41,516 nucleotides of DNA from a virus: positions 1 through 41,516 of IMG/VR virus record IMGVR_UViG_3300045120_000187; one strand, 5' to 3'. A model generated the notes under the pieces. That model was not told the origin of the DNA, made no database searches, and saw nothing but the letters and a program-made list of their open reading frames with translations. Both the position numbers and the translations under genes were made by a program. Of the stretch, positions 7,162-14,311 are shown in pieces; position 1 is the stretch's first letter; each line of letters opens with the position of its first letter.

Positions 7162-7189
7162 TTGCGTATACGCAGAATTAGCGTATGTT
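7162..7189 (+). promoter_or_regulatory. Promoter with palindromic operator
   Basis: TTGCGT (7162-7167) and TATGTT (7184-7189) are 16 bases apart, a good sigma-70 spacing. A perfect 12-base palindrome TGCGTATACGCA (7163-7174) overlaps the -35, and part of it recurs as GCGTAT over the -10. It would drive the genes at 7216-7888, and the palindrome suggests binding of a dimeric repressor. The second gene of that operon encodes a small DNA-binding-like protein that could be autoregulatory. Confidence 0.55.
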
Positions 7190-7215
7190 GTGCGCATCAA
7201 CAACGGAGCAAGCAA

Positions 7216-7449
7216 ATGACCCGCAACGAACAAGTCGCCCTCTACGTCGAAGCCTTCCGCGCCTCCCGCAAAGCCGATCGCCAGCGCGGTGCCGCTCAGT
7301 TCGCCTGCATGTCTGACCGCAGCGTTCGTTTCGAGGATTTCGAAGCCCTTCTCGGCCGTCTGACCGCGAAGGCAACCGCAGCTTGGGCCACGGCAACCGC
7401 TGCCACCACCGATCAAGAAATCATCCTCGAAGCGGCGGCGATGGCATGA
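7216..7449 (+). CDS. Small alanine-rich helical protein
   Basis: A 77-residue protein; the ATG at 7216 has GGAG eight bases upstream and lies just after the promoter at 7162-7189. It is predicted to be all-helical and alanine-rich (TAKATAAWATATAATTDQEIILEAAA), with basic residues in the first half. No family is recognised. It is the first gene of a three-gene coupled unit. Confidence 0.6.
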   Translation: MTRNEQVALYVEAFRASRKADRQRGAAQFACMSDRSVRFEDFEALLGRLTAKATAAWATATAATTDQEIILEAAAMA

Positions 7450-7637
7450 CCCCCACCCAATACAAGGCCGCTCTGAAGGCGCTGGGGCTGTCCCAGCACC
7501 TTGCGGGGGACTGGCTCGGGATTGGCCGGCGAACCTCTCAGGGCTACGCGCTGGGCGAATATCCCGTGCCTGAGCCAGTGGCGAAATTGCTGCGGCTTTG
7601 CGTCAAGTTAAAGCTGAGCCCCGAGGACGTGAAGTGA
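7446..7637 (+). CDS. Small HTH DNA-binding protein
   Basis: A 63-residue protein starting on an ATGA overlap. The pattern YKAALKALGLSQHLAGDWLGIGRRTSQGYALGEYPVPEPVAKLL is that of an XRE/YdaS-like helix-turn-helix: a first helix, the recognition helix around GRRTSQGYALGE, then a P-V-P-x-x-V-A-K-L-L closing helix. It could bind the palindrome upstream of its operon. It is not the main repressor, which lies at 39429. Confidence 0.6.
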   Translation: MTPTQYKAALKALGLSQHLAGDWLGIGRRTSQGYALGEYPVPEPVAKLLRLCVKLKLSPEDVK

Positions 7638-7888
7638 ACACCGAGGATGAGACCATGAAAGAGAATTGGGAAAAAGAACTCGACAAGCACGACGGCCAGC
7701 ATGCCACTAAAACCTATACCATCACTCAAGACCAGATGGATAGGCTTCACGGCGCAGCACATAGCGGAGCTATGCTGGGCGGCGATGCGGCTTATAAGGG
7801 GTGTCTGACTGTCGGGGCCGTCCTGGCTGAAATCGCATTCAAGGCAGGTTTCGACAAGTCACCGGGATCGGCGCCTGAAGGGCGATGA
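7634..7888 (+). CDS. Small hypothetical protein
   Basis: Read from the GTG that overlaps the preceding stop, this gives 84 residues. An ATG at 7655, eight bases after GAGG, would give 77 and is equally likely. The composition is charged at the N-terminus and glycine/alanine-rich later (GAAHSGAMLGGDAAYKG). The bases TGAACACCGAG at its start are repeated right after its end (7886-7896), where a 16-codon frame runs into a tRNA-like sequence; this may be a small duplication. Confidence 0.5.
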   Translation: MNTEDETMKENWEKELDKHDGQHATKTYTITQDQMDRLHGAAHSGAMLGGDAAYKGCLTVGAVLAEIAFKAGFDKSPGSAPEGR

Positions 7889-7900
7889 ACACCGAGAGTG

Positions 7901-7967
7901 GCGGGTTCAATTCCCGCTCGCTGGCCGAGATTAGGTAAGTAAAAAGGTTCGAATCCTTTTCCCCGCA
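7901..7967 (+). other. Two tRNA T-arm-like motifs (tRNA remnants)
   Basis: GCGGG-TTCAATT-CCCGC (7901-7917) and AAAGG-TTCGAAT-CCTTT (7943-7959) are textbook T arms. They flank TGGCCGAG, which resembles the D arm of class II tRNAs (Leu, Ser, Tyr). I could not close a cloverleaf for either: the expected acceptor partners and anticodon arm are missing. They look like remnants of one or two tRNA genes with internal deletions, or tRNA-like parts of a larger RNA. Confidence 0.5.
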
Positions 7968-7976
7968 AGGGGTTTT
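7961..7976 (+). terminator. Short intrinsic terminator candidate
   Basis: A four-base-pair all-GC stem CCCC/GGGG closed by a GCAA tetraloop and followed by TTTTG. It would end the accessory operon that stops at 7888. The stem is short, so it could equally be a helix of the structured RNA region. Confidence 0.35.
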
Positions 7977-8067
7977 GTAGCCACGGTGGTACGTGGGGCC
8001 TGACGGGTTGTAGGTGACGGAAAGCCGGAACCTTCTTTCTTTCACTCCTGAGCAGGAATCGAAAGCG

Positions 8068-8259
8068 ATGATCTATTACGCCGCATATCATTCCCCGATC
8101 TACATCGCCCCTGGGACCGTCTATCGCTGCACCGCGAAGCCCGGCCCGTCCGATTGCGTGTGGATGGTGCCGGGGATCCTAAACAGAGACAGGGTTTGTA
8201 CCAGAAGCCGCAAGGCTCCCACGCTCCCTTGCGTAGCTGCCGAAGTACAAGGCGGGTAG
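8068..8259 (+). CDS. Doubtful 63-residue ORF inside the structured region
   Basis: The first 37 residues (MIYYAAYHSPIYIAPGTVYR and on to VWMVPGI) look like protein, then the frame becomes basic and serine/cysteine-rich where the strong hairpins lie. The start codon itself is part of an ATCG-AAAG-CGAT hairpin, and no good ribosome-binding site is seen. It may be a broken gene or no gene at all. Confidence 0.25.
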   Translation: MIYYAAYHSPIYIAPGTVYRCTAKPGPSDCVWMVPGILNRDRVCTRSRKAPTLPCVAAEVQGG

Positions 8260-8485
8260 TCGCGGATCAAAGCGGGTTGGTGACAGCCGGAAAGACGGCA
8301 CAACAGTTCTTAAGCGAACAACGCTCGTGTGGGCCGCAAGCCCGGCGAGCAGACCCGACGCTCCATCGGGGCAGCAGGTGAGAGCCCTGCACGCTCCTGG
8401 CCAACCAACGCCATAGCCCGAATTCCGGTTGTCAAGACCCTCTTTGCGCTAGCAGGTTGAGGGAGGCGCGGGGTAGTGGTGGGGG

Positions 8486-9556
8486 ATGGACGCCAAAATC
8501 AGGGTAACCGCGCGGCCCTATACGACATTCGGTTTAATCCTTGATGAGCATGCCGGATCAGCGCCAGGATTTGATTTCGTTCGTCTTTTCCTGGCAACCT
8601 CAATCGTTGTCTATCATGCGGTTTTCTACACCAGGCCTCCCGAGGAAATCGGCCGCATATTGAGCGGACCTGCGGCAGCATTCATCAACATGCTCGTGCC
8701 GGCGTTCTTTGCGCTCAGCGGGTTTCTGGTGACGGGCAGCCTGCTGCGGCTGAAGAACATCAAGAAGTTTGTCGCACTTAGAATTTTGAGAATCTTACCA
8801 GCGTTGCTGGTAGAGGTATCGCTTTCGGCCATCGTTCTCGGCTCTGCGGTGACAGATATTCCCCTGCGACAATATTTTGCCGACGCGCAGCTTTACTCTT
8901 ACTTCTGCAATATCGTTGGCTTCATCCATTACCAACTTCCTGGCGTCTTCAAACATCAGTATCGGGATATCGTAAATGGCTCGCTCTGGACAATTCCCGG
9001 AGAGATTTGCTGCTACCTTTCATTGGTCGGATTGATGATCGTCGGGATATCGCATCGTCGATGGCTAATGCTCAGCTGCTTTATTGTGGCGACGATCGTA
9101 ACGTATCTGTGGACCAGGCAGAGTGGCGCATTCAGCACACAGCATTGGCTTCCGTTAGTGTTTTGCTTTTACGCTGGAAGTCTGCTGTTCCACTTCAAAG
9201 ACAAAACGCCCTCCTCTTGGGCCATCGCAGTAGCTGCCTTGCTGGCGTTTACCCTGATCTTTTATTTCAGGTACGGCCTTTATATCGTTTTCGGACCATC
9301 CTTGGTTGCTTATGCCGTCTGCTATTTCGGCACCAAGGAGCTTCCCCATATCAGGTATTTGATGGATGGCGATCATTCTTATGGGATCTATCTTTACCAC
9401 GCGCCAATCATTCAGACGGTTGTTTGGGCCATCGGCATGAACATTTCTGCCATAACGTGCTTTGCGATCAGCTTTCCGATCGTTGTCGGGTTCTCAATGG
9501 CGTCATGGCTATTTATTGAGAAGCCAGCTTTGGGCTTGCGACGGAAGATCATCTAG
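8486..9556 (+). CDS. Acyltransferase family 3 (OafA-like O-acyltransferase)
   Basis: A 356-residue polytopic membrane protein with about ten hydrophobic segments. Family marks in order: FDFVRLFLATSIVVYHA (R at about 33, H at about 44), FALSGFLVTGSLLR, RILRILPAL, SLWTIPGEICCYL (about 165-177), SYGIYLYHAPI near the C-terminus and FIEKPAL. OafA-type enzymes transfer acyl groups, usually acetyl, to surface polysaccharide at the inner membrane. In a temperate phage this is a typical lysogenic-conversion gene that alters the O-antigen and blocks superinfection. GGTGGGGG directly abuts the ATG, closer than normal. It ends two bases from the stop of the convergent late operon. Confidence 0.85.
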   Translation: MDAKIRVTARPYTTFGLILDEHAGSAPGFDFVRLFLATSIVVYHAVFYTRPPEEIGRILSGPAAAFINMLVPAFFALSGFLVTGSLLRLKNIKKFVALRILRILPALLVEVSLSAIVLGSAVTDIPLRQYFADAQLYSYFCNIVGFIHYQLPGVFKHQYRDIVNGSLWTIPGEICCYLSLVGLMIVGISHRRWLMLSCFIVATIVTYLWTRQSGAFSTQHWLPLVFCFYAGSLLFHFKDKTPSSWAIAVAALLAFTLIFYFRYGLYIVFGPSLVAYAVCYFGTKELPHIRYLMDGDHSYGIYLYHAPIIQTVVWAIGMNISAITCFAISFPIVVGFSMASWLFIEKPALGLRRKII

Positions 9557-9558
9557 CC

Positions 9559-11757
9559 CTACGGCAAACTCACCTTGGGATTTTGCTGGATATATTGCAA
9601 CACGCTTTGAAGTTTTGGGCTCGGAGAAGCCAGCCCAGACCCGGAATACATTGTCGAATTCAGGCCCCATGTTCCGAAGATAGACCATCCGAAATCGTTG
9701 TAGTGCAAACATGCACCTGTTTGGCCGTTGGATTTTACGGCCGCGTAGTATTGGAGATATGCTGGAATCCAGCGGGGATCTGCCAGTGCGGCGCTCATGG
9801 TGTAGTAAATGAATGTGTCCCCAGAATTTACCATTTGCTCCCCGCTCTCGTAGCAAGTCAGGGGCATTGAGACGCTAAGAGCGCTCATGGTCGCGAGTGT
9901 CTGAGTGGTGATTGGGATCGCGGTATGGGTTATCATTCCGCCGCCGTTCGAGCTACCAGCACCACATCCACTGGGACAATTCCACCATGCGGGCGTAAGA
10001 GGTTGCCAGTGGACGCCACCGTCTGTAGTTGGGTCGATCCCGACGTTGCCGGCCGCGATTGAATAGTAGGTGTTTCCATCCGACGCAGAAACAGGAAACT
10101 TTGCTGCGTATGTCGTGCCAACAGCCCATGCGGGCGCTGCCGTCGTCGTGGTGTAGACGGCATAATAAGTCGTCCCTGATACCAGGTTGGTGCCATTCGG
10201 GGACGAAGCCAATTGAAAACTCGAAATGCTATTTGTTCCAGACACCACCCAATAAAGCGGGAGCTTTGTTCCTCCATCGACCGTAAGCGTTGTATTGCCT
10301 GTGCTGGTCGCACTTGCCTTGAAACAGGTAATTGTCCCATTCGATGGGGTTGCCGGGATCGCGCCATTGCCGCAGGCCGACGAGGATGTCAGCGAGTAAT
10401 CGTTCCCAGTGTTGGTGGTCGTGTTTGCTCCGCTCGAACTTGGGACCAGACCGCCGCCAGTCTGAACGGCAGTGAACACATTGCCTAAGAGGTTAGGATC
10501 GCCCCACGCTGCGGGGATCGCATCCGTTATGTAAGGAGCAACCGTGGTGACATCGAAATGTGAAAGTGACCATCCGCTCCACAGATTGCCCTGCGCCGGG
10601 CCGCCAAGCCACCACCAGTTAGCGCAGTTGCCGCAGGTCGTACCTTGAGAGTTCTGATTAGAACCCAAGCCGAGAACCCGATAATATTTATTGTTGCTGG
10701 ATGCGGCGGTAATCAAACCCATCACATGATCGGCCTGCTTCTCGTAGTAGCTCATACCAGCGACAAATGATGCCGACGTGCTGAATGCGGTTGCTCCGAG
10801 GTTTTTTAGTTGTGTCTGAAGGGTATTGTTGTTCCAAGGCTCGTTGATGTACTCCCAGTAAGCATACTGGTTGAGATTGGCATTGGCGTAGGCGGCGACG
10901 CCAGTCGCAAAATCATCGGAGGCGGCAAGGGGAATGTTGATCCAGCACGCCGCCTGGACCGCGTTGCACAACGCTACCTTTAATTCAATCGGCAACCCTT
11001 GCGTGATGGTCGCGCCGCCGTAGTAGGTTTGCGTGCTCGCATGGTTATAGAACGGTTGAGCGACTACCGGCCGCGTAGCCCAGCTTACGGCACTGAAGTT
11101 CAGGTTGATATTGTCGTAATCCATGAAGCGAAGCACGCGAAACGGTGCTTCGACCTGGATAAAGTCTGGACTTACGCACGCAACCTGCGCCGGGTTGGTC
11201 AAGCAACCAGCGTTCAAAAATTGGGCCGCATATTGCGTGGGGACAACCGCAAACGCGGTAAGATGCGTTGCCGGAATGATGCCCGTAAAGTTGACATGGC
11301 TCACGCCACTTCGCGTGATCGCCGTGCCGGTTGGACTTGGACAAGAAACGGTAGATGATCCGCTTCCAACAACTTGCGCGGTAGCGGTGCCCAAGCAAAA
11401 CACCGTCAGGTTACTGTCAAACGGTCGTGTTTGCACAGGCACGCTAATCTGGTCGGTGTAGACGGTGCCGCTACCCCCAACGGATGACGATAGAGGCCAT
11501 CCGTTCGCGTCAAGCTGCAGGTCCGTCAAATTTCCATTAAGACCAGTTACTCCGAAGCCCCATAACCCGGCTGAGACGTTCCATAGCGCATTGAGAAATG
11601 GATAGTCATTCCCCGGCTGCAAGTTTACCCCGAGCGGGGAAGTATTCGACTGGCAGATGCCAAAAGCGGCACAGAGACCACGCACGCGCGCATGAGATGG
11701 AACCAGCAACGAATAGCCGATCAGAAAACCGGCTATCGCCTTCTTGACTATCTGCAT
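9559..11757 (-). CDS. Exported clan-A glycoside hydrolase-like protein with inserted CBM-like module
   Basis: About 732 residues. It has an N-terminal signal peptide (KKAIAGFLIGYSLLVPSHA), then a domain with YWEYINEPWNN (Asn-Glu-Pro at about 305-307, the acid/base motif of clan-A glycosidases). A second candidate catalytic glutamate lies in CYESGEQ (about 637), with HYNDFGWSIFGTWG following. Residues about 542-587 (AWAVGTTYAAKFPVSASDGN and on to HWQPL) look like a chitin/cellulose-binding module inserted into the fold. It is the last gene of the late operon, where receptor-binding or depolymerase proteins sit. The ATG at 11757 is preferred over GTG at 11763. Substrate unknown. Confidence 0.6.
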   Translation of the reverse strand: MQIVKKAIAGFLIGYSLLVPSHARVRGLCAAFGICQSNTSPLGVNLQPGNDYPFLNALWNVSAGLWGFGVTGLNGNLTDLQLDANGWPLSSSVGGSGTVYTDQISVPVQTRPFDSNLTVFCLGTATAQVVGSGSSTVSCPSPTGTAITRSGVSHVNFTGIIPATHLTAFAVVPTQYAAQFLNAGCLTNPAQVACVSPDFIQVEAPFRVLRFMDYDNINLNFSAVSWATRPVVAQPFYNHASTQTYYGGATITQGLPIELKVALCNAVQAACWINIPLAASDDFATGVAAYANANLNQYAYWEYINEPWNNNTLQTQLKNLGATAFSTSASFVAGMSYYEKQADHVMGLITAASSNNKYYRVLGLGSNQNSQGTTCGNCANWWWLGGPAQGNLWSGWSLSHFDVTTVAPYITDAIPAAWGDPNLLGNVFTAVQTGGGLVPSSSGANTTTNTGNDYSLTSSSACGNGAIPATPSNGTITCFKASATSTGNTTLTVDGGTKLPLYWVVSGTNSISSFQLASSPNGTNLVSGTTYYAVYTTTTAAPAWAVGTTYAAKFPVSASDGNTYYSIAAGNVGIDPTTDGGVHWQPLTPAWWNCPSGCGAGSSNGGGMITHTAIPITTQTLATMSALSVSMPLTCYESGEQMVNSGDTFIYYTMSAALADPRWIPAYLQYYAAVKSNGQTGACLHYNDFGWSIFGTWGLNSTMYSGSGLASPSPKLQSVLQYIQQNPKVSLP

Positions 11758-11767
11758 GCTCACTAGC

Positions 11768-13006
11768 CTATGGTGACGACGTAACTTGGAAAGCTGTCAC
11801 AGGAAATCTTGTTGCGGTTTGATTGTATGTCCAAGTTGAGCCAACTAAAGACGCTGGCCATGTATTGAACGTGCTGCTACCACCATTGCAGTTAGCGCCG
11901 TTGCAACTGATGCTGTCGATGCTGCCGTTGCCTGCGTTAGACAAAAGGCCAGATAGGGAAGGCGCACCCATTGACGTTCCAGCATAATTGGTAAAACCCC
12001 CGAGGACATGCGTAGCATTATCCGAATTAACGCATTCCCACACGTCGCGGCCAGTAGACGTGCCACTCGGTCCAATCTGGATAGACGACCCTAAGGCTCC
12101 GGATTTAGTCCCAGTCGTACCTGTAGCTATGCTCGCTGTGCTAGTTAACAACGCGCCGGGAAGATGTCCCGCACCGTCCGAATAATACGCAATCTGAACG
12201 TTGCCGCTTGAACTGGCGGTTTGAACGTTGACTCCCACGGTCCCAATGGTAACTGTTGTAGGAAAATTGAAATACCTGCAATAGATTTGACTTGCTACAA
12301 ACACCGCTCCAGTCGCTAAGTTCAAAGTGAGTGGAGGAAGATACCAACCGCTAGCGATATATGGATGCTGCGAATAGAACTGATTACAGGTTGACGCCAA
12401 CGTTCCGCTGGTCGTGCAATCGCCCGATAAGTCACCATTGGTGATCGCCGTAGAACCGGAAAATTTCGCGAGATTCCCGCTTGCAGGAGACCCAGAGGTG
12501 GTGACGGTTCCGGAACCACTCGATGCCCGCCCCCTCGCCGTGAAGTAGTTCGTTCCGTCCGAGTAGAGGTCAACGCTCTGGCCCGTGACCAGCGTCAGCG
12601 TGGCCGCCCCGTCGATTGTGGAGGTCGTCGCTGTCAGCGTGACAGTGCCGGCCCCCTCGTTGATAAGGGTCGTTGCCCATCCGTTGAAGAATGTTCCAGA
12701 ACTGGCTACCGCGATCGAGGCCGCAACCGCCGAGGCGTTGGTAAACGTCACCGCCTTGTTTTGGTCGCTTGTAGCGATTGCCTCGGTCGTGGTTGTGCGA
12801 GCATCTACCGCAGACGTGTTCGCATAAGTCTTGAGCTGCGCGCCCGTGCATTTCCGATCAGTCGTTCCGCTGCTCTGCGCGCAATAGAAAAGGTCGGTGT
12901 CCGACAATGCAGATCCGGCCGTCATGTTGGGGACGGAAGTATCAGCCGCGAATGCAGATGAAATCAGGCTGGCACTAAAGCCAACCGCAAGAAATAGACG
13001 ACGCAT
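11768..13006 (-). CDS. Secreted tail-appendage-like protein
   Basis: A 412-residue protein with a clear signal peptide (RRLFLAVGFSASLISSAFA, cleavage before ADTS). The next part (MTAGSALSDTDLFYCAQSSG) is the bulk pattern of phage fibre N-termini. A GSGTVTTSGSP linker and a C-terminal beta-rich serine/glycine/threonine domain follow. It is probably a tail fibre, adhesin or accessory appendage. Fibres are normally cytosolic until assembly, so the signal peptide is odd. No catalytic motif is seen. Confidence 0.6.
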   Translation of the reverse strand: MRRLFLAVGFSASLISSAFAADTSVPNMTAGSALSDTDLFYCAQSSGTTDRKCTGAQLKTYANTSAVDARTTTTEAIATSDQNKAVTFTNASAVAASIAVASSGTFFNGWATTLINEGAGTVTLTATTSTIDGAATLTLVTGQSVDLYSDGTNYFTARGRASSGSGTVTTSGSPASGNLAKFSGSTAITNGDLSGDCTTSGTLASTCNQFYSQHPYIASGWYLPPLTLNLATGAVFVASQIYCRYFNFPTTVTIGTVGVNVQTASSSGNVQIAYYSDGAGHLPGALLTSTASIATGTTGTKSGALGSSIQIGPSGTSTGRDVWECVNSDNATHVLGGFTNYAGTSMGAPSLSGLLSNAGNGSIDSISCNGANCNGGSSTFNTWPASLVGSTWTYNQTATRFPVTAFQVTSSP

Positions 13007-13231
13007 TTAGCAGCCTCCAGCTTTGCAGATATGGCTGGTTCCGTCCACCATCATGAGATGAGATGAACCATCGACCAGAAGAATGAAATTAGTGCCCCCG
13101 CCGCCACCGCCCGAGCCTTTTTTGGAAAATGCTCCCATCTTTCCGAAGCGGTTGCCCTGCCCAAGACCAAAGGCATGCGCGGCGTATATTGAGGATAGGA
13201 TCAGAGCGCCCGCGAGGATGATGCGCATCAT
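13007..13231 (-). CDS. Small exported glycine-rich protein
   Basis: A 74-residue protein with signal peptide (RIILAGALILSSIYAAHA), a GSGGGGGG hinge, then two copies of a short repeat, LLVDGSSHL and MMVDGTSHI, ending in KAGGC. The start overlaps the preceding stop as ATGA. The VDGSSH repeats resemble beta-hairpin units of fibre proteins. The function is unknown. Confidence 0.6.
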   Translation of the reverse strand: MMRIILAGALILSSIYAAHAFGLGQGNRFGKMGAFSKKGSGGGGGGTNFILLVDGSSHLMMVDGTSHICKAGGC

Positions 13232-13638
13232 GAAAGACCCCCGTGCGGGTTTACAATCTGGTAGCCAGCAATGGACCGGGGATGAACGCGGGTCATGTGC
13301 CGGCCTGAGTTGGCGTCATAGGCCAGCCAAGTATCGCCGCCGATATGCCGTTCGAGGACAAAGACGTGATGCCTTCGGACAGCCGCCATACCAGGAGCCG
13401 GCGCGGCCCTCGGAAACCGGAACCAGCTAGCAGCCCGCCATAGCTCATGACGCATTGCGTTCCCGAAGATCCGCACTGCCGCCCCGCAGCCACAGAAGGC
13501 GCGTGAGGGGCACCCGGAAGGATGGGCTACAACCTCCCCTGAAACAGTCCGAGGCGCGTAGTGGTGCCTCTGGCGGGCTTGGGCGGGTAGCGTGACGCAA
13601 GCGAGCGCAAGCGCCGCGATAACAGCGGTTTTCAACAT
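13228..13638 (-). CDS. Exported cysteine-peptidase-like protein (CHAP/NlpC-like candidate)
   Basis: A 136-residue protein with signal peptide (KTAVIAALALACVTLPAQA). The mature part has RAFCGCGAAVRIFG (about 46-59), a WRAASWFRFPRA helix, HHVFVLERHIGG (about 90-101) and TWLAYDANSGRH (about 103-114). This matches a family of small exported proteins common in Bradyrhizobiaceae; the Cys...His arrangement resembles CHAP/NlpC amidases. It could cleave peptidoglycan from the periplasm. The enzymatic assignment is inference. Confidence 0.55.
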   Translation of the reverse strand: MLKTAVIAALALACVTLPAQARQRHHYAPRTVSGEVVAHPSGCPSRAFCGCGAAVRIFGNAMRHELWRAASWFRFPRAAPAPGMAAVRRHHVFVLERHIGGDTWLAYDANSGRHMTRVHPRSIAGYQIVNPHGGLS

Positions 13639-13653
13639 TCGTGATGCTTTCTG

Positions 13654-13947
13654 TTACTTGCCGATGATGGTCTTGAAGCCCATCCAGACGGCCCCAATGA
13701 AGCCGCCGGCAATAATCGTGACGATCGCCTTGAAGGAATAGGCTTGCGCAGCCTCGGTGCTTTTGCGCCATTTCCGGAGATGGCGAAAATCGGCTTGGAG
13801 CTCCCTGCGGTCGTCCTCTTCGATGCCGAATGAGGTTAGGATGGTGGCGATCGTCTTGAGAACCACCGTATCGATCTCGTTATTGTGCAGTCGTTGCTGT
13901 TCGGCCAGAACTTCCGCAACGATGTGTTTTATATCCTGCTCTTGCAT
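13654..13947 (-). CDS. Small membrane protein, lysis-region candidate
   Basis: A 97-residue protein. A charged helical N-terminus (EQQRLHNNEID, DDRRELQADFRHLRKW) is followed by one C-terminal hydrophobic helix (AIVTIIAGGFIGAVWMGF). It resembles the small membrane proteins near phage lysis genes that act as accessory holins or anti-holins. AGGA lies upstream of the ATG. It is four genes downstream of the endolysin. Confidence 0.6.
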   Translation of the reverse strand: MQEQDIKHIVAEVLAEQQRLHNNEIDTVVLKTIATILTSFGIEEDDRRELQADFRHLRKWRKSTEAAQAYSFKAIVTIIAGGFIGAVWMGFKTIIGK

Positions 13948-13966
13948 TCGGTCTATTTCCTAGCCG

Positions 13967-14059
13967 TTAACGTCTCTGAGCTAGGAATTTTTCCCAGCCG
14001 GGTTGAAGCTTTCGCTGCTTCAGCGCGGTTAGGGGCGCTCTGCCGGTTGCTGCCGGCAT
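13967..14059 (-). CDS. 30-residue basic micro-ORF
   Basis: A short frame in the gap between two lysis-region genes: MPAATGRAPLTALKQRKLQP and a tail ending in AQRR. AAGGCGGG lies upstream at a good distance. It is highly basic and helical. It could be a real micro-protein or chance; the ribosome-binding site is the only support. Confidence 0.35.
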   Translation of the reverse strand: MPAATGRAPLTALKQRKLQPGWEKFLAQRR

Positions 14060-14075
14060 GGCGTCCCGCCTTGTT

Positions 14076-14303
14076 TTAGCCTGCCGCAGCGTCGTCTGCG
14101 GCAATCGTTCCATCAATCGACGCGCGCATGGCGGATTCCTGATCGCGCATGGCTTGCCGGTCGGCTGGCGTGAGCGTCTTGTTTTCAAACGCGATGTCAT
14201 AGGCGTTGATCAGGAACGGCGCGGCATCCTGACCGAGTTCGACGGCGACCTTGCCGATTGAAATGGCAAGCTGTACGTCTGCAAGAATGGTTGCGGGGTC
14301 CAT
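14076..14303 (-). CDS. Small hypothetical protein of the lysis region
   Basis: A 75-residue, mostly helical acidic protein (DVQLAISIGKVAVELGQDAAPFLINAY), with no membrane helix long enough to span. It lies eight bases after the lipoprotein gene in the same direction. It is not assigned to a family. Confidence 0.6.
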   Translation of the reverse strand: MDPATILADVQLAISIGKVAVELGQDAAPFLINAYDIAFENKTLTPADRQAMRDQESAMRASIDGTIAADDAAAG

Positions 14304-14311
14304 GATAACTC

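Larger units (their letters stand above)
7885..8480 (+). ncRNA. Structured, probably non-coding RNA region
   Basis: Almost 600 bases with no convincing gene but dense short hairpins. They include CCCC-GCAA-GGGG (7961-7972), CCACG/CGTGG (7981-7996), ATCG-AAAG-CGAT (8058-8069), AGCC-GCAA-GGCT (8206-8217), ACGC/GCGT (8221-8234) and GCCG/CGGC (8286-8299). Further on are a two-part stem GCTCG..GGGC-CGCAA-GCCC..CGAGC (8323-8350), a 5-bp stem with 7-base loop at 8354-8370, and another at 8374-8390. Several loops are GNRA or GNRA-like. Two tRNA T-arm motifs lie at its 5' end. It could be a large phage RNA of the GOLLD/ROOL kind or a degraded tRNA cluster; neither is proven. Confidence 0.45.

Noticed and set aside
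7853-7928. Full tRNA ending at the first T arm
   Set aside because: No 5' sequence pairs with the 3' acceptor at the required distance; a 7-base match at 7694-7700 is too far away and out of register.
7792-8091. Minus-strand ORFs containing AGIEPATLGV and GEKDSNLF
   Set aside because: Antisense readings of tRNA T arms; no ribosome-binding site and no protein-like composition.
8323-8400. Possible tRNA from three consecutive helices
   Set aside because: The helices at 8354-8370 and 8374-8390 have 5-bp stems and 7-base loops, but position 33 is G instead of T, the T loop is TGAGAGC, and no acceptor partner for ACGCTCC exists upstream.
7885-8400. Permuted two-piece tmRNA, as in alphaproteobacteria
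   Set aside because: No tag-peptide frame, and none of the conserved tmRNA acceptor or D-region sequence beyond one T-arm motif.
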